This document shows positions 36,440 through 48,455 of a DNA stretch of 64,000 nt, in pieces. A program made the position numbers and the translations under genes. How positions within the stretch are numbered: position 1 is the stretch's first letter; each line of letters opens with the position of its first letter. Source of the DNA: Lithospermum erythrorhizon (lineage: Eukaryota > Streptophyta > Magnoliopsida > Boraginales > Boraginaceae); NCBI GenBank assembly GCA_019722365.1, contig JADFUC010000985.1, positions 124,001 through 188,000 of the forward strand. Reading direction: 5' to 3'. The notes under the pieces were generated by a model, which was not told the DNA's origin, did no database searches, and saw nothing but the letters and a program-made list of their open reading frames with translations.

Positions 36440-38050
36440 GGGTCACGCCTGGATCTGCATCCTCCTCACTATCACCGGCTCCACCACGTACTCCTTTCCA
36501 AAGTTCTTCTCCACGAATTCGGGAAAAAGAACGATCCCACGCACTGAATAAACCTCGGAGCTAAACTCTTTCATGATAGAGACAGTGTTGTCAATGAGGA
36601 GATCCCTATAAGTGTCACTCTTCTTAAAAAGCGCCAACGATACTTCGGGAAGTGTCTCAAAGACAACCTCTAACCTCTTCTCCAGACGCCTAAAGAGCAT
36701 TGGGAAGAATCCAATTGGTCCTTAAATAAATGGAGGTTTTGCTCGATTCTTCGAGGGACCTTTTTCAAAGCGCCATATTAGCCTCTATATCGTCAAGCAA
36801 GATCGCCTTTGATTTAATAAGACCATCACGAACGCCCGTGAGGTCGTGATATTCTATTCTCAAAGATCATCACCGGGCTGTGGCTTTGCCGAGACGCTCT
36901 TCCAACGAAGACTTTTCCTTAGCAAACTTGGCCAAAGAATCCTCGGCTTCTTTCCATTTCAGAGACAAGCCATAAGCACACTCCGTGGCCTAAAAGAAAA
37001 AGAACGTTGATAAGAACAAGTTCAGACATAAAAGAACAAGTAGCGAATTCAAAATAAAAGAAGCAAAGGAAATATCCTGAGTTTGAACTGGAAAGTGTCG
37101 GCTCCGGAGTAGGCACGTGTCATGATCCTCTATATCCCTCCTCGGCATAATTTTCATCAATTTGAGGGAAGCCGGGGTCTTCTTCAGCCACGGTTATCCC
37201 GGTTGCAAAGTATGCGGGGTCGAACCCAAAACCCCTAACGCAGTTCTAATTTCGAGATAGAAAGAGTCGGTAGGAAGCCCGGCGATGGACGACTTACCCA
37301 AATGAGTGAGAACCATCCGAATCACAATGATGATGGGAACTCGGCTCTGTATATGGACTCAAGGCTTCAACGAGGAGCTTCAAGAGTAAAAGTATAGTCT
37401 CTGAACCCAGACTGGGGTCTTGGACTTCTTAGAGCAGAGGCCTCGGGACATATGTAGCCCTTTCCTTGGAGCACTCCAAGCCAAACATCCTTACCCGAAG
37501 TAATGGACTTATAAGCCACCTTATGAGGCATGGTGCAGTTCCCGGAAGCATGTTTACGGGAGAGAAGGGCCACTACACGAAAAGAAAGAAAAAAATTTAA
37601 TAAGAGAAAGACCCAAGAGAACGGAAAGTTAGTAAAAATAGAACCACTTACTGAGAAAGTGAAGAAGTTGTCAAGACCCTCGTCAACTCCAATTTGACTG
37701 GACGCCCCATCACGGAAGAACTCAAGGCCAAGAGCCTTTGTCTTACCTCAATTTCTCCACTTCACTATGAGTTTTGCAGAATTCTGTGAAGAAATGGAGT
37801 CACATGGACCAATAAGCTCGAACATCATTCCGAATCCCCTTTTTTTGTATTAGCCAAAGCTTCGTATACAAAAGTTGAAATTCGGGAGAACCAACTTGAA
37901 AAATAACAAAGAGGCCCGCTGGGCTGTGGATGCATGCCATATAGTAGAAAACAACGCCAAGTTTGGGACTACTCCCACTACCAAGCACGCCACTGGGAAT
38001 ACCGCGGTGATGCCTGTGCAGTGCATCAAAATGACCCGAGCCACAACACG
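36440..38050 (-). pseudogene. antisense extra ORF of the Tat-like element, spliced-looking
   Basis: On the strand opposite to pol, between integrase and the 3' LTR, blocks of coding-like sequence run from about 38050 down to 36440. 37367-37573 gives HASGNCTMPHKVAYKSITSG, KDVWLGVL. 36840-36980 gives a Lys/Glu-rich coiled-coil stretch (LKWKEAEDSLAKFAKEKSSL, EERLGKA). 36443-36700 gives an acidic C-terminal-like frame. A GTAAGT donor at 37651 and a TGTAG acceptor at 37573 bound a 79 bp AT-rich intron-like gap between blocks. Extra antisense ORFs of unknown function are known from Tat-lineage elements in several plants. The exact frame is broken, so this is a relic. I do not know its function. Confidence 0.55.
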
Positions 38051-38059
38051 CTGTCCACC

Positions 38060-41000
38060 GTAACGACCCGCCTGTGTCGTACGCCCGGTGTTGTAATCCT
38101 CCCAAATTCTAGGACACTGAAGTCACCAATCGATGGATGACTCAATTTTTAAAGACACCAGTTTCAAACAACCTCAATAAACAATATACAAATGCATAAA
38201 AAAAAATACTTTTTAAGAAAAAGAATCCATCGTGGTATTCCTAACCACATAACAACAACCAACATACAACATAACTCCAGAGTACCAATATATCAACCTA
38301 CAACAACAAGTATCTCAAAATAACAACTATACAGACGACAACTACAATCCAACAAAATAAAGAGAACCGCAGATCAACTCGCCACCCACCGCCACCCGTT
38401 TCAAGGCACAAACACCCGAACAATCCCGTGACTTAACATCACCAATTCAACTTAGCAATGAAATCACGCCATAAATAAGTGCGTGTTCGCTGGGCTTAAG
38501 TGAATATATATCCAAGAATGAAATTAACTCAATCACTAATAAGGTACTTAAAAGCAGATGATATTTATACGATGTATGTTGGTACATAATGTTATTCAAC
38601 TTAAGATCTTAATATAAAGTCATTAGTAATTTATTATCATTTTCAGATGTTCATAAGGCACTAAGCAGAATATCTCAAGATGCATTTAATAATCAACAAT
38701 AACATACTTATATTTCAAAAAGCACTACAATAACATGCAATAATCAATCGATCTACTCTATCAAATGACAACTAATTTACATCACAACTCAACAACTAAC
38801 CAACTCAAAGAACACAATCAACTCCAACAATAGTATCAATCAACAACTCAACAATACCTACAACTCAACAAGTCTATCAACTCAACAACTCACAACTCAA
38901 CAAACTTACAACTCAATATAAGTCCGATTTCAACTAATGCCCATCGATATAAAATTGCCGTCACCGACCGTAACGAGGTACGGCTAAATCACCGAATAGC
39001 AACGGCACGAAGCAATATACCGACACAACTCAACAAACAACATCAACTCATATACAACTCTTCCTAATACGACTCAACATCACCTATACCTAATTTCACG
39101 ACCAATGCATTAATAAACCCAACGATTTAGCCCACAACGATATTCAACATATAATTCAAAACAAAATCACATATATACACATACCCATATCCGTAATCAA
39201 ATAGTTAATCAATTCGAGATAGATACTCACCTCGAAGGCCTATATAAAAACTCCACGCAATCACAACAACGACCTTTCCCACGATCAACGCCAAACAAAC
39301 ATTCAAAATTATAATTACTATTTATAATACACAACTAGTAATATCACATTCTACTATATTTAATCTCATATTTATACTCCCAAAATAACCCAAACTTTAA
39401 AAATCCCATTATAACCTTATTCCAACTTGGGTCCGCAACTTCCATTTTAATGATCGAAGTTCCAATTAATAGTTTCAAAAGCCCTTAACGTCTTCGATAT
39501 TAACAACTAATCATTACATTTCTTCTAACCACTAGTCTCAAACCCAATTAATCGCTTCAACTACAAAAACTCATTTTATCCTAACATTCTAATCACCAAA
39601 ATCACAACCTACACCTCAAACAACCCAAATAAAAAGTCCAAAGAGTACTTCTACCATTTTAAAACCATTTAGAAAAAGTCAATGTTAACTATAATTCTCA
39701 ACATTTCTAATCTCTATAAATCGATTATTATCACCTCTTATACGATAATCTAAGCTAGATTTACATTCTATATCATTACAAATGTCAAAGCTCAAGGTCA
39801 ACTCAATATACTAAAAGTCAACATCCTCAAAAAGTCATAAAAATACTCCAAAAGGTTCAACTTTCTTATCTTAAAAACGTAGAGGATGACTCGGGAAACT
39901 CTCCAAGAAATTTTAGAACCGTTTCTGGTAAAGACGAGGGAAAGAACGGAAGAAACTTTTTGGCCGGAAATAGTAAGGGTCTCACAAGTTTCAAGGAAAG
40001 TAAGATGGGCGATTTAATTTACTCAAGCATTATTGTATAAGTACGTAAATAGTCACACGGGAGTTCTGTGCAAGATATTTCAAGAGTCACAAGTAACGCC
40101 TCGCTCGGTTTCGTAGTTTAGTTTCTCGCCTCAGCTTAACAACAATAACCAAACATAAACTTAACTTCAAACCCCAAATAATATTACAATAATCTTTCAT
40201 AATGGAACTAAGTTATAATAGTCTACCCACCTAATAAAAATTTCGCCCACGAAATTCCCAACTCAACAACCAATGGTAGAAAGTTAATCTACATAAACAA
40301 CTCCTAAAGTCATAAAGCACATAAAACAAAACAACTTGGCCTCACTCGGTGCCGTGGTAACGGCTCCTCATATCCTCCTCGCGTTCCCATGTTGCCTCCT
40401 CTACGCCACCGATCAAGCCGACAATACTTTCACTAAGGCTACCACTTTGTTCGCCAATACCTTTCCTCCGATCAAGAATCCTCACCGCCTCCTCAAAGGC
40501 GATCCTCTCAAGCCCCAATTCTGGGTGACCGAGCTAAGAACGCTACATCATCCCAATATACTGCAATTTACACACGGAACACATCACAATTATGTCCAAC
40601 CGAGGCAACGCTTACACGGTAAAGTTTCACGGTCCCACTCTCGCTAAGATCTCAAACGTCCAATAACCCGGGACTCAACTTCCTTTCCTCCCCAAACCGC
40701 ATTACTCCCTCCACGTATATCCTCAAAACACATGATCTCCAACTTCAAGGACAAGTCTACCCATACGACAATATATTTCTTCCGTCTGTCTGCTACTATC
40801 CTCAAAGTTTTGCTCTATCAACTTTAGATCCTTTCCAACGAACTCTCAACCAACTCTAACCATAAACTTTCCTCCCACTCTGCTCCAACAGACCTGAGTC
40901 CCGACACTTCCGCCCATACAACGCTTCAAACGGCTTATCCGGATACTTCCTCGTGCACGACATACGGAATACACTTCCGCCCATACCGAACTCTCAACAT

Positions 41001-41105
41001 ATTTCTTGGCCCTCACTGTCTGGGCCAAGTGTTCTTGACCTCTTCCTTTCTGGCTCAAATAGTAGTACGAACCTCCCGCAGTGGAACGCCGCGCAGGACC
41101 CATGA
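38060..41105 (-). mobile_element. chromovirus (Tekay-like) fragment: integrase C-terminus, chromodomain, LTR
   Basis: The minus strand reads PFEALYGRKCRDSG (about 40900-40945), LEVGDHVF (about 40740-40765), then ILDRR and ATWEREEDMRSRYH (about 40350-40480). This is the integrase tail, GPY-like region and chromodomain of plant chromoviruses. It is followed by the GGGCGAAATTTTTATTAGGT GGG polypurine end at about 40225-40250. 38060-40220 would then be 3' LTR, AC-rich with runs of CAACTCAACAA near 38790-38940. The rest of pol is missing upstream of about 41105, so it is truncated. I saw no second LTR. Confidence 0.7.
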
Positions 41106-41174
41106 CAAATGGAGGGCATCACGCCTAAAGGACCTCAGAAGTCATCCACGTAAGTAATTTGTTAACCGCAACGC

Positions 41175-41340
41175 TCGAGGCTTCGTGCCATCTCTCAACA
41201 AAGGAACCCACAAACCGCCGTAAGCTGACATCGCGGAACTCGACAAGCGAGGCTTCGTGACTATCTATCAACAGCCGAACCCACAAACTCGTCAAGTCGA
41301 GACATCGCGAATCGTCAAGTTCGAGGCGCGATCGCCGATG
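41175..41340. repeat. tandem repeat of about 74-80 bp, just over two units
   Basis: CGAGGCTTCGTG..ATCTCTCAACA..GAACCCACAAAC..GACATCGCGGA is followed by CGAGGCTTCGTGACTATCTA, TCAACAGCCGAACCCACAAA, GAGACATCGCGAATCG, and the start of a third unit (TTCGAGGCGCGATCGC). It may be LTR-internal sequence of the chromovirus or Tat element. Confidence 0.65.
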
Positions 41341-41789
41341 CTGATGCTACCTCATGTATAAATGATCACCAAGTATTAGAATAATATATTAAGTAGAGAC
41401 GATAAAACGTAAAATGTGTTTTATCATCAAAACTATATACACCGCCTACTTCGGCTACTTGTCTAATGCCTAAACGACCTCTTTCAGAGTCCTCGAGCGC
41501 TGGTGTGCTTCATCGGGCACGAGGAAAGAATGAGGACGATTAGAATCTGCCATGATCAAACGGTAGTTGGTAAGACGCAAGAAGTTAAGAAAAGAATAAT
41601 CTTGCTTTGGAAAAAAAGAAATGATTTTGTTAGTGTATGGTTATTCTCGCTTGAATTTCCAAAAAGTGGAGAACAAAAAGAGGCATCTTACCTTTTATAC
41701 ATTTAGATAACTCTCGGGGTTCGTTAAACTATGTTAGGTAATGCTGGTCAGCGAGAAAATTTAACCCCCCATATTTTAATATTATTCAA

Positions 41790-42400
41790 AATGGCGGTAG
41801 AATCTTGGAATTAAATGTGGCACCGATATAACCATGATTTGGAGGCTAAATAACCCAATTCGACTATGGAGGCATATCTATGTAAAACGTGGACTCATTG
41901 TGTGCCGCCCGGCTTAAGAAGATTGGTTCACATCAAGCTCTGCATTTACACGCCTTCTCATCCGAGCGCAAGCCTTTCTTTGGAGATTTTCTTATATTCA
42001 CTCCAAATCCATAATCTCTATTTAGAGATAATGTTTAAAACTATAATGTTCTACTTACTCGTCAATAAAAACCGAATCGAATTTAAGAATCTGGAGTGAT
42101 TAACGATCGACTTCGCCGGCCTAGGTACCATCGACCGGATATCAAGCCTGGGTTCAACAAGTCATTAAAGACGTTGATTTAAATAAGGAGCCATGAGTCT
42201 CAACCAAGTAGTTACAACTCGAGCGAAGTAGCTGGGCAATACTCCAACATCCGGGGTTCCTTTGCCTCAAGACCTCCCTAGCCTAACCCAAAAGCAATGA
42301 CCGATATATGGACCAATCCCCTGACAACTCAAGAAAAAATTTAATGCAGCCTGCATTGTGTCTCAGTATACGCAGATTTCCCAAGGGCCTCTGTGGAAAT
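41790..42400 (+). repeat. 3' LTR of the Tat-like element
   Basis: Direct-repeat partner of 19450-20045 (see there). Its end near 42400 is judged from CCCAAGGGCCTC matching CCTAAGGGCCTC of the left copy. The 77-codon frame at 41866-42099 is inside it and is not a gene. Confidence 0.65.
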
Positions 42401-42449
42401 ACATATCTAAGTATTCATGTACTGGGGAATTGAAAATTTCAAGCGCATT

Positions 42450-43300
42450 ATAATTCTATAAATACAATATAATCTGGGGGCGCGGACGACCGGATTTAGT
42501 CGGATTGGGGCAAAATCAAACCGGATTTCTTTATTTTTAGAAAAGTATTGTAACTGTCCTGCTATCCGAACTGTCGACTGATTTCCTGGATATACCGGAT
42601 TCCTCGCCCGCGCTTTATTGGGTCCGAATTTTTATTAGATTCAGCCAGATTTTTTATTTACAACATTTTTTATTAGATTCAGCGATTTTTATTTATATTT
42701 TGGGTTTCCGTTAAGTTAACTATATACAATATTTACAATAAAATCTAAATGTCCAAATACAATATTTATTAATCCCGAAACCATCTTGTTTTGGAACTAA
42801 AATAATAACATAATAAAATTCAAAAACTCCAAATATCTATTAACATGAACAATAATAAGTTCAAATGTCCAAATACTAATAATAAGTCTAAATGTCCAAA
42901 TACAAGAATAATACAAGCTCAATTGTCCAAATACTAGAATATTAATAAATTCCAAATGTCCAAAATACAAGAAACGTCAAATAAATCGACATATATTCAA
43001 AAAAACACAATCAAGAAGAATCTAAAATAAGCATTCACCTATACAAAATTCAAATAAATATATTGTTGTTAAATATAAATATATAAAGAAAAGAAATACA
43101 TAATTAGAATAATGATGGCAAACGTACCATACAAATCCATCTTCCATATCAATACATCACAGACAACCTCAAGAAGTTTTTCCAAAAGTAGATCAGCATC
43201 GCCTACAAAATAAAATGTATATATTAAGTAAATATAAAAAACTTGAAAGAAAAAAATACATACAATTAACACACATGAAATTGTGAACATACCATATGAA
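42450..43300. other. 3' flank of the hAT transposase relic
   Basis: 42470-42700 contains repeated CCGGATT / GGATTC words (GACCGGATTTAGTCGGATTG, ATATACCGGATTCC) of the kind found in the subterminal regions of hAT elements. 42780-42980 repeats AATGTCCAAATACAA-like units about five times. Terminal inverted repeats were not resolved. Confidence 0.4.
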
Positions 43301-43329
43301 GTTTTCTCAAATAACATCTTCCATGGTAG

Positions 43330-45640
43330 TTCTCAACCGACCGTCATCCTTAGTTTTAACCAACTTTGAACACACACAAGCATTTCGGACCGCTTTTCGT
43401 TTCAAGAACTTCTATACTCATTCAAAACTCTACCCTCCCTGTATAAATGCTTGTCTTAAGCAAATCAAACTGAATAAATTTAAAATATCTCTAGCAATCT
43501 TAGACAAAAATGTAATATCTCGTAGGAATTTATTTTCCACTCATTCTAGAATGTTCAAAGCTCCAAATTTTCACAAGTGCTCACTCAAATATCAATAATT
43601 CACATTTAACTCCAAGGATTCCTCCACATCTAATTCCATTGAAATTCGTAATCAAATCTTCCCAATTTGATGATCTCTCTTCATTAACATATTTAGAATT
43701 TTCTATCACTACTTCGGGAGGTATATCGACCTCACGAGGACTCCATCGGCCTGCCTGGGTTCGTTTTAAGTATTTGAACCGAACCGACCCGGTCGGTTCG
43801 ATTGAGATGGAACCGAAACGTTCGAAACTCCGTCGGTTCATTAACCGGTTCCGATCGTTCGGTTCGGTTCCTGCTATTTTCTTGCCCGGCCTGCTCGTTA
43901 TTTTCTGCTATTTTCTGTCAAAGTGCTCGTTATTTCCGTTATATATATATATATATATATAATATTTTTAATTTTTTTTTTTAATTAAAATTAATCGGTT
44001 CGTTCGTTCCTAACCGACGGCTTCGAAATTGAACCGAACGAAATTTTTTCGGTTTTTTATTTTTCGAACCGAAATCGGGTCTTGCCTCCAATCGTTCTCC
44101 AATTTCGTTATTTTCGTTCGGTTCGGCCGGTTCGGTTCGATTTGTATTTTGGTTTGGAAGCCCTGTGATCCATGTATTTCGATACAAGACTTCTAATTCC
44201 AATCTAATTTTGTCAACCATCGCTTAATACTTTCACTAATCCTTTCCATAATATTCTCTACCCAAGTATAACTTTCAAGCAAAACTCGGTACTTAAACTT
44301 ATATCTAGGATCAAAGCATTAACCGCGATAAAGACCCGACAGTTCCTAACACTAGTATTTATCCAATACTTATCAAATTTCACTTTCATATCATACCATT
44401 TTCAAAAAACAAAGATCATCACTACTTTGAGTCTTCTTATCATTACATACATCATAACAATTGCTTAAAGAATTTATGAAGACGCGACAAAATTACAAAC
44501 TTAAATGCTAAAGACCTTACAAAACAAACCTAGAAAGTCGACAAATGTCAAATTTTAGCCAATCATCATTACCAGAGGCGATCTGTAGGAACATTTTGTT
44601 CTTCAAAGTTTTCAAATAACTACAATAACTAGCATCTTCCTCCTCAACCTATCAAAGCTTTTTGATACTTAATTGCCGCTTCAAGCATCAAGAACGTCAA
44701 TTCCATCGGGTGTCACATCAAGACAAACCCCTTCTTACACTCACCTTTCCTGTTGCAACACATTCTTTGAAACAATTTACCTTTCGGTGAGCATTTAATT
44801 TCACAAACTTCATATAACACATCTTAATCTTCAAGATTGGCAGTAGTGCTCTTTCAAACCTTCTTTAACAATTATAATAACAGCACATCCGATACTTAAG
44901 TATTTATTATTGCCCCTTCCCGCCTAATTACCTTGCTTCAAGTAATCTATAGCTCCAATTATTTGAAGATGTGGCTATCAACAGCTATCAAGTAGAATCT
45001 TATCAAACCCTCTATCTGTCTAAACAAGTCTCAATACTTCCTATTATTTTCACCTTTTATGACTTTCAATCAAAGAAAAGTTCAAGATTTTTTTCTTAAG
45101 GTTCCAACTATCATCAACATAAATGAAAGTACCAAAACCAAGTAACTAATATTCTCAATCAAGTCCAACCATCCTAGCTAAGCCACAACCTCTGATCTTT
45201 AAGCAAATTTTTCAACACGAGCTTTTCCTTTTCATACAATCTAAAACAATCAGAAGCAACAGTATTTCTACGAGGAAGTATAAACCTAGGCTCTAATACT
45301 CTAACAAACTCCCTAAATCCTTCTCCTTCAACAAAATTAAATGGCAACTCATCAACTATATGCATATTAGATAAAAGTTAACTTTAAGTTTCGAATATCA
45401 TGGCTTTGTAGTCTGTACTCAACTATGGCATCGGATCCATCACTTTGTTTGAAGACATAAATCATTGTTCAGTTGATTTTTATCTTTATGCTTAACAATG
45501 CTCTTATTCCACTTGTCGATGGACACCTTGCGGATATGATTATTTAAAGATCCAGCCTATTTATTAGTATCACCGCATAAGTTTTTAAACAATCTAAACA
45601 TTCGCTTCTTTTATTCTCACCTTCAAAAGGAAGTTTAATA
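43330..45640 (-). pseudogene. hAT-family transposase relic (RICESLEEPER-like)
   Basis: A cut-and-paste transposase on the minus strand with three recognisable parts. At 45523-45603, in two frames, CLDCLKTY and GDTNK.AGSLNNHIRK correspond to a BED zinc finger, whose last ligand cysteine is lost. At 45174-45365 HIVDELPFNFVEGEGFREFV then VLEPRF..P.R.T..SDC..LYEKEK is the well-conserved segment following BED. At about 43370-43530 FLSKIARDILNLF, RQAFIQGG and RNACVCSKLVKTKDD represent the C-terminal dimerisation domain (usually LS..ARDIL..P.S.ASE.AFS.GG). Stops and frameshifts occur throughout, and a palindromic insert lies at 43754-44165. The catalytic middle part is unreadable. It is dead. Confidence 0.8.
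43754..44165. mobile_element. palindromic MITE-like insert in the hAT relic
   Basis: About 412 bp. The left end is CTGGGTTCGTTTTAAGTATT followed by TGAACCGAACCGACC. The right end, reverse complemented, is CAGGGCTTCCAAACCAAAAT then ACAAATCGAACCGAACCGGCC. Subterminal GGTTCGGTTCG / CGAACCGAACC words recur in both arms, and an (AT)n tract sits near 43940-43960. Such subterminal motifs are usual for non-autonomous hAT elements. No clear 8 bp target duplication was seen. Confidence 0.5.
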
Positions 45641-45649
45641 AATTAGAAT

Positions 45650-47630
45650 AAGTTCTATCATTCTCACCACTTCCACCAATACTAAAGCAAAGACTGAGTC
45701 CTAACTTGGTTCATGTAGGTTCATGAGGCTTATAATTAGCGTGACGCTTAGAAGTACTTGTTTGGGCTTGTCAGGACTTACAACTCAAAGACTCCATCTT
45801 CCAACTCATTGCTCAAGCGTCACGTCTCAATAATCCGCCATAGTTTCACCTTCGCCAATGTAGAACGGATCTGCATGGCTCACCCATAATACTCTCCCGA
45901 ACAATAAAATTACATTCATGTCAAACTAACAACATGGAGGTACGTGATGAAACACAAATTCAACCATGAAGCCTATGAACCAATCTGCCATTGTCCAACA
46001 TCGGCAAGTTTATACTACGTGAGCAAATGAAAAATGGTGGAAGATGATCGGTATGGGAGAAGAGTTCCATTGTTTCTATACTATACTATACTATAAGCCC
46101 AGTTAATCAAGAAAGATATTAAATGAAGCAAATATAAATAAAATGCAACCCAATGCCTTACCATTCACCGCGAAATATCAAATTCTAAGGCTCTATGTAT
46201 TTTGACAACAAAGAACATCAAGTAGCATTAGCAATCAAACTGAACCGCCGAAGTGATATCATCCACTTTTTATCGAAGCTCAAATAAAGGTGAAAAACCC
46301 AATTATTTCTACTATTCAAATAATTAGGAGAAGCCAAGCATCTCCAAGTGGCCGAGTCACTCAACTCTGCAATTCCACACATGCAGAAAGTTTCACAAAT
46401 AAACAATGCATGTCTGCTGAGCAACATACAAGTATCATAACACTATCAAATAATGAAGGTAAGTGGTAGAATTAGATACGCAAAATATCAAAACAAATTG
46501 CTATGCTGCTACAACAAAGAGTAATCGAGAACAATTTAGTTTATAACAATTACAATTTAATTATATACAAATTAATAAACTAAAATTAATAAACAAATTC
46601 GAAATAAAACAAATTCTAAAATAACTAAAAATAATAAACATTTGGAAATAATAACTTAAAACTGAGATTAATAACACCTAGCCAGCGGCCTCGAGCGTCA
46701 ATTCTGGGCAAGAATAAGTGGGGAGAGCTTCGAATCTGGCACAAAAGAATAGAATTACCAGCGCTTTTCTTATCCGTCACCGAAAAGATTGTTACTTACC
46801 GATACTTCTATTTCGAAATGCATGTGATTGTTTTATTTAAAAAGATCAACCCATCTATTCTAAGAGTAATCCTGGCCCGTCTGCATCGATAAACCTGATC
46901 CTATCCTGGCTCATTCAAAATACTTGGATGAAACCTATCCGATCCGACCTAAGCCATCCAAAATCACGTGACCGAAATTTTATTCATTTAAATCTGATTT
47001 TTTATCCCAGCCTCCAACCGAAGTCCTAATATAATCCAAAGCAAATTTATTACTCCAATTTATTAAGATGAGATGTTATTTGATATGGACCACCATAAGT
47101 CCATAACCAATCAGATACAAGAATAATGATATAGTCTACGTCGAGCTTTTTTAGGAGCACGATCGACTATTAGGTACGTCGTCTTGCATGATATTGCAGA
47201 ATGCAGAGTATCTCCTCGAATATTCTTAAGCTTCTTATACAATATCCGAAAGCATATTCTTCTTATTCTTCCTATTCAATAATTCCGTCTCCTCACCTTT
47301 AATTTATAACTTGTCCAAACATCATTATTTTATTCCAAATAATTACTACTATCTCAATTATTATTTACTTTATTCTTTAATGATCAAAATCAATTAATTT
47401 TGTAGCCCAAAGAATTATAATTTTGATTTGAATCATATGTTAATAGTAAGTGTATCACAAAGAAAGATTTTATTATTTATATTAAGGACCAAAATAATAA
47501 AACCCATTCTAAATCTTTCTGCCGCATTAAAAGAGATTATCAATCTGGCTGTGTGTCGACTTTATTGGGCTTCAGTTTATCTACTACTTATCTTGACGTC
47601 ATAATATGGCTTGGTTAGCATGACTGAAAT
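45650..47630. other. 5' flank of the hAT relic and intergenic DNA
   Basis: No gene seen. 46860-47010 contains words such as CCTATCCGATCCGACCTAAG, possibly the other subterminal region of the hAT element. 46580-46670 is low-complexity AAATTAATAAACA-like sequence. Confidence 0.4.
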
Positions 47631-47633
47631 GCA

Positions 47634-47990
47634 ATGGTTTCTGCCTCAAATAATATGTGTCCCGGATGCGGCCCGGCATTTATACTTTCGGGTTCGACTT
47701 CTCGATACGGCCCGAACCGCGCCACAGCAAATTTCGATTCCGTAAGGCTGAACTCGATCTTTGTTCGACTGATCCTCGAGATATTGCCATCGACTCGACC
47801 CTCCGCTGGCTGGCTGGACGCGAATTTCGCGACATGCGTACTCAGACGTCAATTCTCCTTTGTCGGAGCATGCTTTGCCATGACTACGTTTGACATGCTG
47901 CCCTCACCGACGCTTCAACAACTTGCTCAGATGACGGACTACCAATGGGCTATTGATCCGCAGAATTTTAAAGTGTCAAGGTAAAAAATC
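47634..47990. other. less AT-rich patch with overlapping frames, no recognised product
   Basis: Frames of 116 codons (+, 47634-47984), 78 codons (+, 47657-47893) and 68 codons (-, 47646-47852) overlap here because the local base composition avoids stops. None resembles a family I know, and they sit among degraded repeats. Confidence 0.25.
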
Positions 47991-48089
47991 TCTCCCTTTC
48001 TTTTTCGATATCTCTAAACCCTTTCATTGCTAACCTCCAACAGTAGGGTCTTAGGAGTTTCCTTGTGTTTGATGCTGGATGTAAAGCAG

Positions 48090-48455
48090 GGACTTCAATA
48101 GCTTGATCCTACTTCTTATTTTGTTATAGGGGCTTTAGCAGCGTATCTCCTGCAGCTTGATTTGAGTGTTAGTGGGCAGCTCAGCTTCTCATCAGCTTTT
48201 AGGTGGTCCTCCATTCCCTGGGGTATTAGGCACCTAGCTTGGTGGCTGGGAGTGGGGCTTCAATAGCTTGATCCTCTCGTAGATTTGACTTGATGCAGGG
48301 GCTTTAGCAGCGTGTTTCCTGGAGCTTGTTGGGGATGGACAACTCCATTTTTTTGTCAGAGATTCGAGATTGGCCGTCTTGATGTTGGAGATTCGGGATT
48401 GTCTGCCTTGATGGGCAACTCCGCTTTTGTCGGAGATTCGGGATTGTCCGCCTTC
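48090..48455. repeat. minisatellite-like tandem repeats (165 bp and about 25-45 bp units)
   Basis: GACTTCAATAGCTTGATCCT at 48092 and GGCTTCAATAGCTTGATCCT at 48257, each followed by AGGGGCTTTAGCAGCGT and a TTTCCTG.AGCTTG stretch, give a 165 bp unit. Within the next 100 bp GAGATTCGRGATTGKCYG occurs three times (near 48359, 48389, 48433). The 108-codon frame at 48312-48638 runs through this repeat and is not convincing as a gene. Confidence 0.75.

Larger units (their letters stand above)
19450..42400 (+). mobile_element. Tat-like Ty3/gypsy LTR retrotransposon, split by an inner element
   Basis: Left LTR about 19450-20045, right LTR about 41790-42400. The element order is PBS, unreadable gag region, RT/RNase H, integrase first part, inserted Athila-like element, integrase second part, tandem repeats, antisense ORF, right LTR. 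RT and integrase fragments resemble the Tat/Ogre group (GKFLGFMISERGIE). Without the inserted DNA at 24430-34681 it is about 12.7 kb, and a chromovirus fragment accounts for part of that. Every ORF is frameshifted, so it cannot move on its own. No target duplication was found because the LTR ends are not sharply defined. Confidence 0.7.

Noticed and set aside
38790..38940. Repeated CAACTCAACAA words as a CRISPR-like array
   Set aside because: There are no constant spacers or repeat length; it is low-complexity sequence within LTR-like plant DNA.
40336..40647. 103-codon plus-strand frame
   Set aside because: It is the antisense shadow of the chromovirus chromodomain region, where the minus strand reads ATWEREEDMRSRY.
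47634..47984. 116-codon plus-strand frame
   Set aside because: Competing frames on both strands and no recognisable domain; more likely a composition effect in relic DNA.
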